This document shows positions 25,165 to 32,565 of a DNA stretch of 64,000 bases, piece after piece (position 1 is the first letter of the stretch; every line of letters begins with the position of its first letter). Where the stretch lies: NCBI RefSeq assembly GCF_013409045.1, contig NZ_JACCBT010000001.1:62001-126000 (forward strand), in the 5' to 3' direction. The stretch is from Actinomadura citrea. GTDB taxonomy: Bacteria > Actinomycetota > Actinomycetes > Streptosporangiales > Streptosporangiaceae. The translations under genes and the position numbers were made by a program. The notes beneath the pieces are model-generated. The model made no database searches. It saw only the letters and a program-made list of their open reading frames with translations, and was not told where the DNA came from.

Positions 25165-25401
25165 TCAGCGCGCGGTGCTGGTGTACGGCAGCAGCGCCAT
25201 CTCGCGGGCGTTCTTGATCGCCGTGGCGACGTCCCGCTGGTGCTGGGTGCAGTTGCCGGTCACCCGCCGGGCACGGATCTTGCCGCGGTCGGAGATGAAC
25301 TTCCGCAGCAGGCCCGTGTCCTTGTAGTCGACGTAGGAGATCTTCTCCTGACAGAAAACGCAAACCTTCTTCTTCGGCTTGCGAGGAGGTGGCTTCGCCA
25401 T
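25165..25401 (-). CDS. rpsR: 30S ribosomal protein S18 (zinc-ribbon C+ form)
   Basis: Ribosomal protein S18 of 78 aa, which binds with S6 on the small-subunit platform. Four potential zinc ligands are present: CVFC near residues 14-17 and CTQH near residues 51-54. Zinc-binding C+ forms often coexist with a zinc-free paralogue under Zur control elsewhere in actinobacterial genomes. It follows ssb by 82 bp and precedes rplI by 17 bp. Confidence 0.95.
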   Translation of the reverse strand: MAKPPPRKPKKKVCVFCQEKISYVDYKDTGLLRKFISDRGKIRARRVTGNCTQHQRDVATAIKNAREMALLPYTSTAR

Positions 25402-25483
25402 CGTGGTGCTCCTTTGGGAGAGCCCCGCTCACGCGGGAATGGACGTGTACTCGTTGTCTCTTGGTCGCGCCGGAGCGGCGGAC

Positions 25484-26071
25484 TCAGAAGGGCGGGTCGT
25501 CGGAGAACCCTCCGCCGCCACCGCCGCCGGTGGCCCAGGGGTCGTCGGCCGGTGCGCCGCCCTGCTGGCCGCCGCCGAAGCCGCCGCCCTGCTGACCGCC
25601 GCCGCCGAAACCGCCGCCGCCCTGACCGCCCTGGCCGCCGCCGCCGAAGCCGCCGCCGCCCTGGCCGCCACCGCCGCCGAAGCCGCCGCCACCGCCGCCG
25701 CCCTGCCGCTGGGTCTTGTTGACCTTGGCGGTGGCGTTGCGCAGCGACGGGCCGACCTCGTCGACCTCCACCTCGAAGACGGTGCGCTTCTCACCCTCGC
25801 GGGTCTCGTAGGAGCGCTGCTTGAGGCGTCCCTGCACGATCACCCGCATGCCGCGCTGCAGGGTCTCGGCCACGTTCTCGGCGGCCTGCCGCCAGACGTT
25901 GCAGGTCAGGAAGAGCGCTTCGCCGTCCTTCCAGTCGCCCGCCTGGCGGTCGAAGAACCGCGGGGTCGAGGCGAGACGGAAGGAGGCGACCGCCTGGCCG
26001 CTCGGGGTGAAGCGCAGATTCGGGTCCTCGACGAGGTTCCCGACGATCGTGATTACGGTGTCGCCTGCCAT
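25484..26071 (-). CDS. ssb: Single-stranded DNA-binding protein
   Basis: SSB of 195 aa. The N-terminal OB fold (residues 1-110) begins [25 protein letters not shown] and includes [23 protein letters not shown]. The C-terminal tail is very Gly-rich, with [14 protein letters not shown] repeats over about 70 residues, and ends in the acidic tip FSDDPPF that docks partner proteins. It sits between rpsF and rpsR as in most actinobacteria. Confidence 0.96.
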   Translation of the reverse strand: MAGDTVITIVGNLVEDPNLRFTPSGQAVASFRLASTPRFFDRQAGDWKDGEALFLTCNVWRQAAENVAETLQRGMRVIVQGRLKQRSYETREGEKRTVFEVEVDEVGPSLRNATAKVNKTQRQGGGGGGGFGGGGGQGGGGFGGGGQGGQGGGGFGGGGQQGGGFGGGQQGGAPADDPWATGGGGGGGFSDDPPF

Positions 26072-26108
26072 GGGGCTCGCTCCGGCTGCTGTGAGGGCTG
26101 AGCCTGGC

Positions 26109-26399
26109 TCAGTGGACCTCGGGGCGGATGACCTTGGTGCGGAGGATCGACTCGCTCAGGTTGAGCTGCCGGTCGAGCTCCTTGACCGTGGCAGGCTCAG
26201 CCGACAGGTCGACCACCGCGTAGATGCCTTCGGACTTCTTCTGGATGTCGTACGCCAGGCGGCGGCGGCCCCAGACTTCGACCTTCTCCACGCTGCCGCC
26301 GCCGTCCTTGACGACCTTCAGGAACGGGTCGAGCGCCGCACCCGCGGTGCGCTCGTCGATGGCGGGGTCGAGAATGGTCATGAGTTCGTAACGACGCAT
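26109..26399 (-). CDS. rpsF: 30S ribosomal protein S6
   Basis: Ribosomal protein S6 of 96 aa. It begins [20 protein letters not shown] and shows the usual [23 protein letters not shown] and final [16 protein letters not shown]. It forms a heterodimer with S18 on the 30S platform. First gene of the cluster, 37 bp before ssb; a strong AGGAGG-type ribosome binding site precedes the ATG. Confidence 0.97.
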   Translation of the reverse strand: MRRYELMTILDPAIDERTAGAALDPFLKVVKDGGGSVEKVEVWGRRRLAYDIQKKSEGIYAVVDLSAEPATVKELDRQLNLSESILRTKVIRPEVH

Positions 26400-26430
26400 G
26401 CTGTGTCCCTACCTCCTCTGGACTGATGCG

Positions 26431-26449
26431 GTCACGGTCTCTCCGTGAC
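26431..26449 (-). promoter_or_regulatory. Hairpin in the rpsF mRNA leader
   Basis: GTCACGG-AGAGA-CCGTGAC (as transcribed) forms a 7-bp stem with a 5-nt loop about 32-50 nt upstream of the rpsF start. Many bacteria have an S6:S18-binding leader in this position; I cannot confirm the exact motif here, so this is only a candidate autoregulatory or attenuation structure. Confidence 0.45.
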
Positions 26450-26582
26450 AGGAGGGCTCTTGCGTCCGTCGCGGCGGCGCCGGACCCGGATCGCCGGGCG
26501 GACCTGCCGCGAGACCGATACAGGCTACCAACACTGAGGCGCGCCCGAGCCGGTTCCCGGAGCTGAGCGCCGGTCGGCGGCA

Positions 26583-26617
26583 TGGGCGGGCGGTCTGGGC
26601 GGGCGGCATGGGCGGGC
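26583..26617. repeat. Three copies of TGGGCGGGC at 13-bp period
   Basis: TGGGCGGGC occurs at 26583-26591, 26596-26604 and 26609-26617, just downstream of the small gene at 26618-26782. It may be a small slipped repeat or part of a terminator-like region. No function can be assigned. Confidence 0.6.
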
Positions 26618-26782
26618 CTAGCGCCTTGCATGGGGTTGGGTGGGGCGGGTACAGCGGCGGCGTTCCAGTTCGGCCATGATGTCCGCCATGCGGGCGCGCA
26701 TGCGGGCGGCCTGGGTGGTCAGCATCGACAGCTCCTCGACGAGCTCCGCGTCACCGATGAGCCCCAACTCCGCGTTCGTCAC
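26618..26782 (-). CDS. Small conserved-looking hypothetical protein, 54 aa
   Basis: A 54-residue protein with a GTG start preceded by an ideal AGGAGG at 8-nt spacing. The sequence is strongly helical and heptad-like (LVEELSMLTTQAARMRARMADIMAELERRR), suggesting a short coiled coil. The frame continues open upstream as a shadow of the + strand, but the ribosome binding site fixes the start. It lies 219 bp upstream of rpsF on the same strand. Function unknown. Confidence 0.65.
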   Translation of the reverse strand: MTNAELGLIGDAELVEELSMLTTQAARMRARMADIMAELERRRCTRPTQPHARR

Positions 26783-27002
26783 GGTGTGCACCTCCTGCTC
26801 TTCCCCCGCTTCCCCTCGGGGGACGGACCCGAGCCGGTGTTCTCGAATCCGTGTTCGACCGTACCGGGTGCCTCCGACATTCCGCGCCGCCCACCGGTTG
26901 ATCCTCGTCTTCGCTGGGAATTGCTTTACCCGCATGGTCCGTCCGGTCCCGCGCTCGCCGTGTGGCCCCTGGCGCGGGAGTTCGAGCTGGAGGAGGAGCC
27001 CG

Positions 27003-27314
27003 ATGTCCCAGCAGGCGACCGGCGCCGGCGCACCCGAGAGCGCCGTCCGCGCCCAGAGCGAGGCCGAGCCCCATCGGCGCAAGGACGTCCTGGCGGTGGC
27101 CGCGGTGACGATCGGGATCGTGGCACTGATCCTCGGGTGGATCCCCGCGGCCCACTTCCCCGGCGCGCTGCTCGGCGTGATCGGCCTGCCGGTCGCCCTG
27201 TACTCCCAGATGGTCTCCGCGACGACGAACGAGCGGTGGCTGAACGTGATCGGCATGGTCGCCTCGTTCGTCGGCGCCGGCTTCGCGCTCAGCCACGGAG
27301 GCTTCTCGATCTGA
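27003..27314 (+). CDS. Small membrane protein of unknown function
   Basis: A 103-residue protein with a polar N-terminus and three hydrophobic segments (VLAVAAVTIGIVALILGWIP, HFPGALLGVIGLPVALYSQM, WLNVIGMVASFVGAGFALS). The ATG follows GGAGGAGG closely. Small multispan proteins of this kind are common next to the rpsF cluster; no function is known. It is divergent from the 54-aa gene. Confidence 0.75.
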   Translation: MSQQATGAGAPESAVRAQSEAEPHRRKDVLAVAAVTIGIVALILGWIPAAHFPGALLGVIGLPVALYSQMVSATTNERWLNVIGMVASFVGAGFALSHGGFSI

Positions 27315-27370
27315 CCGCGCGGCCGGCATGACCGCGCAGCTTGTCGTGGGGCGCGGCTAGTCTCGGGGGC

Positions 27371-28138
27371 ATGCGCATCGGAGCCCACGTCGACCAGAAC
27401 AACCCGCTCGACAACGCCCGCGCAATCGGCGCCGACGTCGTCCAGTTCTTCCTCGGTGATCCGCAGGGATGGAAGAAGCCGGTCCTGCCCGAGGGCGTGG
27501 AGGCGCTGGAGGGTTCCGGCGTGGACGTGTACGTGCACGCCCCGTACACGATCAATGTGGCGACGTCCAACAACCGGATCCGGATCCCGAGCCGCAAGAA
27601 CCTCACCCAGCAACTGGAGGCGGCCGCGTCGATCGGTGCGAAGGCGCTGATCGTGCACGGCGGGCACGTGCTGAAGGACGACGACCCGGAGACCGGCTTC
27701 GAGAACTGGCGCAAGGTGTTCGAGCGGGTCGAGTGCCCGATTCCGGTCTACATCGAGAACACCGCGGGCGGCGGGAACGCGATGGCGCGCAGGTTCGACC
27801 GGATCTCGCGGCTCTGGGAGGTCCTCTCCGGGGTGCCGGGTCTTGAGTCCAAGCTCGGTTTCTGCCTCGACACCTGCCACGCGCACGCGGCGGGGGAGGA
27901 ACTCGTCGACGCCGTCGACCGGATCAAGGCCATAACCGGCCGCATCGACCTGGTGCACTGCAACGACAGCCGGGACTCGTTCGGGTCGGGGGCCGACCGG
28001 CACGCCGGCCTGGGCAGCGGCACAATCGACCCGGAGCTCATCCTCGGCGTGGTGCGGGCGGCGGGCGCCCCGGTCGTGGTGGAGACGCCCGCGGAGGGCC
28101 AGGCCGACGACATCTCGTGGTTGCGTTCGAAGCTCTGA
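27371..28138 (+). CDS. nfo: Deoxyribonuclease IV (AP endonuclease family 2)
   Basis: Endonuclease IV-type base-excision repair enzyme of 255 aa with a TIM-barrel metal site. Metal-ligand motifs are all recognisable: VHAPYTIN (His), VHGGHV (His), IENTAGGG (Glu), [11 protein letters not shown] (Asp, His), VHCNDS (His), [10 protein letters not shown] (His) and VETPAEG (Glu). It would cleave 5' of abasic sites. The start MRIGAHVDQ was chosen over an upstream in-frame ATG because the family begins there. Confidence 0.9.
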   Translation: MRIGAHVDQNNPLDNARAIGADVVQFFLGDPQGWKKPVLPEGVEALEGSGVDVYVHAPYTINVATSNNRIRIPSRKNLTQQLEAAASIGAKALIVHGGHVLKDDDPETGFENWRKVFERVECPIPVYIENTAGGGNAMARRFDRISRLWEVLSGVPGLESKLGFCLDTCHAHAAGEELVDAVDRIKAITGRIDLVHCNDSRDSFGSGADRHAGLGSGTIDPELILGVVRAAGAPVVVETPAEGQADDISWLRSKL

Positions 28139-28321
28139 GGAAGCAGAGTCGGGATCGTCGCCGGTGTCCGGGAACCGCGGTGGCGGGTGCGGCATCTAAA
28201 CGCGCATAGGCCCAGCCTGAAGACAAAATTCGAAGGTCACGTCACACTGGCATAATCCGGAACCAGCCCTCAGCGCACGCGTGCCCTCCGGCGGCGGGCG
28301 CGCGAATCGATCGGGAAGCAC

Positions 28322-28705
28322 ATGGCACAGCCCCCCTATGACCCCTACGGCTACGGAGCCCAGGACCCCTACGCCCAGTCCTACTCCCAGCCCCCGGCCG
28401 TGCAGCACCACTACTACGGGCAGTCGATGCCGGTCGTCCGTCCGACCAACGGGATGGCGACCGCCTCGCTGGTGTGCGGCCTGATCGGCTTCTTCGCCTG
28501 CGGCATCACGTCCATCCTCGCGGTGATCTTCGGACATGTCTCGCTGGGCCAGATCAAGCGGACGGGCGAGGGCGGGCACGGGATGGCCGTCACCGGCCTG
28601 ATCCTCGGCTACCTGATCTCCGCGGGCTGGCTCCTGATCCTGCTCTTCTACATCCTCGGGATCGCGATGTTCGCCGCGAGCAGCGGTTCCACCAGCACCT
28701 ACTGA
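28322..28705 (+). CDS. DUF4190 membrane protein
   Basis: A 127-residue membrane protein. The N-terminal third is Pro/Tyr/Gln-rich (PPYDPYGYGAQDPYAQSY), and the rest has two hydrophobic helices separated by GHVSLGQIKRTGEGGHGMAVTG, the DUF4190 signature. Found widely in actinobacteria; role unknown. It follows the endonuclease IV gene after a 183-bp gap that holds no gene. Confidence 0.83.
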   Translation: MAQPPYDPYGYGAQDPYAQSYSQPPAVQHHYYGQSMPVVRPTNGMATASLVCGLIGFFACGITSILAVIFGHVSLGQIKRTGEGGHGMAVTGLILGYLISAGWLLILLFYILGIAMFAASSGSTSTY

Positions 28706-28718
28706 TCCGGGCCCGCGC

Positions 28719-29186
28719 TCAGGCGAGCCGGGGGACGCCCGCCACTTCCACGCCGACGCTCGACATCAGCACCGTCATGGGGGTGGGGGTGTCCCGCCAG
28801 GTCTTCACCGCGCGCCCGAACACGTCGAGGACGGCGCGCAGCGACGCCGGGTCGGCGTCGGCCAGTTCCGCCCACGATTCGTACAGCACCAGGTAGCCGT
28901 GCTTCGTGGGCGTCCATGACAGGTCCTTGAGGCATTCGCCGAGATCGTCCCAGTCGGCGCCCGCGCCCCCGGGCAGTTCGAACACGCCGCCGCACAGCCG
29001 CAGGAACGAGTCCCTGTCCCTGGCGCGGCGTCCGTCGAGGTAGAAGCCGCGCCAGCCGGCCTCGTCGGCGCGCTCCATCCAGCTCGTGTCGCCGACGGCG
29101 CCCGGCACGGGGGACGCCCGCCACTGGTAGACGCCCGGTCTCAGCCGTCCGGCGAGCAGCTCGGTCAGTGCTCGGTCCGCGTTCAC
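28719..29186 (-). CDS. Barstar-family protein (barnase-inhibitor-like), orphan
   Basis: Protein of 155 aa with the barstar fold signature: GWRGFYLDGRRARDRDSFLRLCGGVF and GADWDDLGECLKDLSW. Asp/Glu-rich helix 2 normally plugs the active site of a barnase-type RNase. No ribonuclease gene is adjacent on either side. It may act as a stand-alone immunity-type protein, or its partner lies elsewhere. The first 35 residues are an extra N-terminal extension. Confidence 0.8.
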   Translation of the reverse strand: MNADRALTELLAGRLRPGVYQWRASPVPGAVGDTSWMERADEAGWRGFYLDGRRARDRDSFLRLCGGVFELPGGAGADWDDLGECLKDLSWTPTKHGYLVLYESWAELADADPASLRAVLDVFGRAVKTWRDTPTPMTVLMSSVGVEVAGVPRLA

Positions 29187-29387
29187 GTCATCTCCCGGCA
29201 GTTGCCGCTCCCCCCGCGGGTCCGCGGGGTCCGGGGCGACCAGTGCCGCCCGCCGCGTTCCGTTCCCCCACTCTCGCTACAGAACCCCTCGATATCGGCA
29301 GGTTCCGGTCACATCGCGCCTGCCTCTGACCAGGCCACTCCTTCTCCCGGAGCCAGCCGAGGCTGATCCCTGGCGCGCCGGCGTCCC

Positions 29388-29430
29388 TTGACAGGCATCC
29401 CCTCGTTTCCTATTCTCTCGAATTGAGAGA
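29388..29430 (+). promoter_or_regulatory. Near-consensus promoter overlapped by a palindromic operator
   Basis: TTGACA (29388-29393), a 17-bp spacer and TATTCT (29411-29416) make the best housekeeping-sigma promoter in the window. The inverted repeat TCTCTC-GAATT-GAGAGA (29414-29430) overlaps the -10 and the start point, so a dimeric repressor probably blocks the gene at 29493. The remainder of the 29187-29492 spacer holds no gene. Confidence 0.75.
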
Positions 29431-29492
29431 TGCTCACACACAGAGCAACTCTTGGAGCGAGGTAGTTGCCCGATTCCGAGAGGAACACAGAG

Positions 29493-29963
29493 ATGGACAC
29501 CACGCCCACCACCACCGCCGGCGCGCCGGCCCGCGTCCAGGCCCACTACGAGAACGTCAAGAAGCTCGGACACTGGACGACCGACCGACGCTTCGAGGTC
29601 CGCGCCCGCCGCGGCATGGTCGTGCTGGACCTGCGCTCGCCGCGGATCCCGGACGGCGACATCGAGATCGAGCTCGACCTCGACCACTCGATGGTGAAGC
29701 TGCTCGTCCCGCAGGACGCCCGGATCGACCACTGGGACCTGCGCCACACCGGCCGCGGCCGCGTCAAGGACTGGACGGGCGAGAACGGCGGCGGCCGCAC
29801 GATCCGCGTCACCGGCGAGGTCCGGCACGGGGAGATCCGCGTCCACCGCGGCGGCGTCGCCACCCTGTCGGCGATGTTCTCCCGCGAGTTCGTCCAGGAC
29901 GTCCGCCGCGCCCGCCGCGAGGGCGGCACCCCCACCGTCGCCGACCCGGCCTACGAGGACTGA
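29493..29963 (+). CDS. Hypothetical protein, beta-strand rich
   Basis: A 156-aa cytosolic-looking protein with a short Thr/Pro N-terminus, then RRFEVRARRGMVVLDLRSPRI, IEIELDLDHSMVKLLVPQD and WDLRHTGRGRVKDW. The alternating strands resemble the C-terminal part of LiaF/DUF1707-type proteins, but no clear family match. ATG 29493 was chosen; an in-frame ATG at 29466 is the alternative. It is driven by the near-consensus promoter upstream, which has a palindromic operator, and followed by a strong terminator. Confidence 0.68.
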   Translation: MDTTPTTTAGAPARVQAHYENVKKLGHWTTDRRFEVRARRGMVVLDLRSPRIPDGDIEIELDLDHSMVKLLVPQDARIDHWDLRHTGRGRVKDWTGENGGGRTIRVTGEVRHGEIRVHRGGVATLSAMFSREFVQDVRRARREGGTPTVADPAYED

Positions 29964-29982
29964 GCCGGTCCCGAGAGCTCCT

Positions 29983-30018
29983 GAGGCCCGTCCCGGCGAA
30001 CCCGCCCGGACGGGCCTC
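29983..30018 (+). terminator. Intrinsic terminator after the 29493 gene
   Basis: An 11-bp perfect stem (GAGGCCCGTCC at 29983-29993 with its complement at 30008-30018) and a 14-nt loop, 19 bp past the stop codon. No U-tract. Confidence 0.8.
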
Positions 30019-30052
30019 TCGCATGGCCGATGTGAGAGCGTGCGATTCCGGG

Positions 30053-30083
30053 TTGAGTCTCCACCGGGTGGAGGCCGCAGGGT
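30053..30083 (+). promoter_or_regulatory. MerR-type autoregulatory promoter
   Basis: TTGAGT (30053-30058) is followed by the 15-bp dyad CTCCACCGGGTGGAG (30059-30073) in a 19-bp spacer and a weak -10 (CAGGGT, 30078-30083), with the MerR ATG at 30091. This is the usual autoregulated MerR layout in actinomycetes. Confidence 0.65.
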
Positions 30084-30090
30084 GAGGGGC

Positions 30091-31023
30091 ATGGACGGCG
30101 ACACCACGTACACGATCGGCGAACTGGCGCGCCGCACCGGGCTGCCGGTGCGGACGATCCGGTTCTACTCCGACGCCGGTGTCGTCCCGCCCACCCGCCG
30201 TACCGAGGCCGGTTACCGGCTGTACGACGCGGACGCCGCCGAGCGCCTCGACCTGGTGCGAACGCTGCGGGACCTCGGCGTCGACCTTGCCACCGTCCGG
30301 CGACTGCTGGACCGGGAGGTCGACGTCGGGCAGGTCGCGGCGGCGCACGCGGACGCGCTGGACGTGCAGATCCGCACGCTCAGGCTGCGCCGGGCCGTGC
30401 TGCGGGCGGTGGCCAAACGCGGATCAACCCCGGAGGAGATCGAACTCATGCACAGGCTCGCCCGGCTGTCCGACGAGGAGCGGCGCCGGATCATCACCGA
30501 CTTCATCGACGAGTCCTTCGCCGGACTCGACCTGCACCCCGGCTTCGCGGAGAAGATGCGCTCCGCGCTGCCGGAGCTGCCCGACGATCCCGAACCCGAG
30601 CAGGTCGACGCCTGGGTCGAGCTGGCCGAACTGGTCGGCGACCCCGGCTTCCGGGCCTCGGTGCGCCGGATGGCCGAGTTCCAGGCGGCCGAGGTCGCGC
30701 AGGGGACCCTCCCGGACGACTTCGCCGGCCTGGCCGACCTGACCAGGGCAAAGGCGGAGCAGGCCGTCGCGGACGGAATCGAGCCCGGATCGGACGCGGC
30801 CCGACCCGTCGTCGACGAGCTGGTCCGCGCCTACGCCGACGCGTGGGACGCCACCGACGACGCCGCTTTCAGGCGCGACCTGCTGCACCGGCTGGAGATC
30901 GGCACCGACCCCCGCACCGAGCGGTACTGGCAGTTGCTCGCCCTCATCAACGGCTGGCCCGTCCCGCCGACGCTGACGCCGCTCTTCCAGTGGTTCGTCG
31001 ACGCGCTGCGCCTCCGCGGCTGA
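30091..31023 (+). CDS. MerR-family regulator with helical effector domain
   Basis: A 310-residue MerR protein. The N-terminal HTH is YTIGELARRTGLPVRTIRFYSDAGVVPPTRR, followed by a coiled-coil linker (AALDVQIRTLRLRRAVLRAVAKR-like). The C-terminal 190 residues are helical and ligand-binding in type, without cysteines that would suggest metal sensing. A 15-bp dyad promoter lies just upstream. It converges on the GT87 gene and ends 1 bp before it. Confidence 0.85.
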   Translation: MDGDTTYTIGELARRTGLPVRTIRFYSDAGVVPPTRRTEAGYRLYDADAAERLDLVRTLRDLGVDLATVRRLLDREVDVGQVAAAHADALDVQIRTLRLRRAVLRAVAKRGSTPEEIELMHRLARLSDEERRRIITDFIDESFAGLDLHPGFAEKMRSALPELPDDPEPEQVDAWVELAELVGDPGFRASVRRMAEFQAAEVAQGTLPDDFAGLADLTRAKAEQAVADGIEPGSDAARPVVDELVRAYADAWDATDDAAFRRDLLHRLEIGTDPRTERYWQLLALINGWPVPPTLTPLFQWFVDALRLRG

Positions 31024-31024
31024 C

Positions 31025-32434
31025 TCAGGAAGGCAGGGGCACGCCGGCGTGGTGGTCGCCGCGCCGGCGTGCCGGCGCCACCACGTCGGATGCGCCGTCG
31101 AGGACACCGCCCGCCGGGTCGTCCACCCCGTCCGACCGGACGTTGTCGCCGGACGGGACCAGGACGTCCCGCACCACCAGCGCTGCCAGTGCGAGGACGG
31201 TCACGAACCGGGCGAGCAGCGCCAGCGTGTAGACGTCCTTGCTGATCCCTCCGTCCGGGGCGTCCAGGCTCAGCACCGCCGACAGCGTCCCGGACAGGTC
31301 GGCGCCCTGCGTCTGGGCGGACACCGACAGCAGGTACCACCAGATGCCGAAGAAGTAGGCGATCTCGCCGAGCTGCCAGACGACGAACGCCGGCAGCTTC
31401 GGCCGTGCCAGCACCGCCAGCGGCAGCAGCCACAGGACGTACTGCGGCGACCAGACCTTGTTCGGCAGCATGAACGCGACCAGCACGAGGAACATCAACT
31501 GCGGCAGGCGCGGGCGGCGCGGGGCCGCCAGAGCGAGGACGGCGATCCCGGCGGCGAGGACGAGGAACGTTCCCGTGCCGAACAGGTTGAGGAGGTCGGT
31601 GTCGGACGCGGGCTTCTCCAGCCCGTGGTCCTGCAGGACGAAGAAGATCGAGCCCCAGTCGATGCCGCGCTTCTGGCTGAAGGTGTAGAACTCCTTCCAC
31701 CCGTCCCACGCGAAGAGCATCACGGGCAGGTTCACCGCCAGCCATCCGGCGGCGGTGCCGGCGAGCACGCGGCCCATGGGGCGCCACTGCCCGGCCCGGA
31801 CGCACAGCAGGACGAGCGGGCCGAGGAACAGCAGCGGATAGAACTTCGCCGCGATCGCCAGGCCGAGAAGGGCGCCCGCCAGGGCCGGGCGGCGCGCCGA
31901 CCAGGCCGCCAGCGCCAGCGCCGACAGCGCCACCGCCAGCAGGTCCCAGTTGATGTAGGCGGTGAGGAGCAGCGCGGGGGACAGCGCCACCATCAGGCCG
32001 GTGCGCAGCGAGCGGCGTCCGGCCACGTACGCGGTGGCGAGGACGGCTACCACCGCGAGGACGGCGAGGAGCAGGACGGTGCTGTCGTAGAACGCGAGGC
32101 CTCGCGCGTCCACCCCGAACGGCTTGACCAGCCACGCGACCAGCTGCATGAAGCCGCCGCTCAGCACCGGATACTCCACGTACCGGATGTCGGAACCGGT
32201 GAAGGTGTCGAAGTACGGGAGCTTCCCGTCGCTGAGCCCGCGCACGTAGTAGAGCGGGTAGACATCGGTGTAGCAGGCGTTCGCCGTCGTCTTGAGGAAG
32301 TCGAACCGCACCGACGCGCAGGGCTGTTTCTGCAGCCAGCCGAGAAGGCACGTCAGGGCGGTGAGCCCGGTCAGCACCGGCGCGAGCCGCTTCAGCCGTC
32401 CGGGCGCGTCCACCCGGTCGCTATCGGCGGACAT
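31025..32434 (-). CDS. GT87-type polytopic glycosyltransferase (DUF2029)
   Basis: A 469-aa integral membrane protein with about 10-12 hydrophobic helices. It resembles GT-C polyprenyl-phosphate-mannose-dependent mannosyltransferases of family GT87 in actinobacteria (the Rv0051 position next to ponA1 in Mycobacterium tuberculosis). A conserved aspartate and aromatic residues in the first external loop (LPYFDTFTGSDIRYVEYPVL) are typical. ATG at MSADSDR has GGAGAGG six bases upstream, favoured over the earlier in-frame ATG. Its substrate is inferred, not seen. Confidence 0.78.
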   Translation of the reverse strand: MSADSDRVDAPGRLKRLAPVLTGLTALTCLLGWLQKQPCASVRFDFLKTTANACYTDVYPLYYVRGLSDGKLPYFDTFTGSDIRYVEYPVLSGGFMQLVAWLVKPFGVDARGLAFYDSTVLLLAVLAVVAVLATAYVAGRRSLRTGLMVALSPALLLTAYINWDLLAVALSALALAAWSARRPALAGALLGLAIAAKFYPLLFLGPLVLLCVRAGQWRPMGRVLAGTAAGWLAVNLPVMLFAWDGWKEFYTFSQKRGIDWGSIFFVLQDHGLEKPASDTDLLNLFGTGTFLVLAAGIAVLALAAPRRPRLPQLMFLVLVAFMLPNKVWSPQYVLWLLPLAVLARPKLPAFVVWQLGEIAYFFGIWWYLLSVSAQTQGADLSGTLSAVLSLDAPDGGISKDVYTLALLARFVTVLALAALVVRDVLVPSGDNVRSDGVDDPAGGVLDGASDVVAPARRRGDHHAGVPLPS

Positions 32435-32510
32435 CGTGAGCCTCTCCGTAGACGACGACATGGACAGCAAGCCTATTCGTCCGGAGACGCGGGCGATCAA
32501 GAACGGGAAC

Positions 32511-32536
32511 GGCCCGGAGCCGTGGGGCTCCGGGCC
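32511..32536 (-). terminator. Terminator of the first PBP gene
   Basis: Stem GGCCCGGAGCC (32511-32521) pairs with 32526-32536 over a 4-nt loop, 30 bp past the PBP stop. An 11-bp perfect GC-rich stem of the actinobacterial type without U-run. Confidence 0.82.
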
Positions 32537-32565
32537 GTCGCGTCGCGGGCGTGCCGCTAGTGCCG

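Noticed and set aside
23792..25327. 511-codon plus-strand frame
   Set aside because: It is opposite the amidase and rplI genes, with His/Arg/Val/Asp-rich shadow composition.
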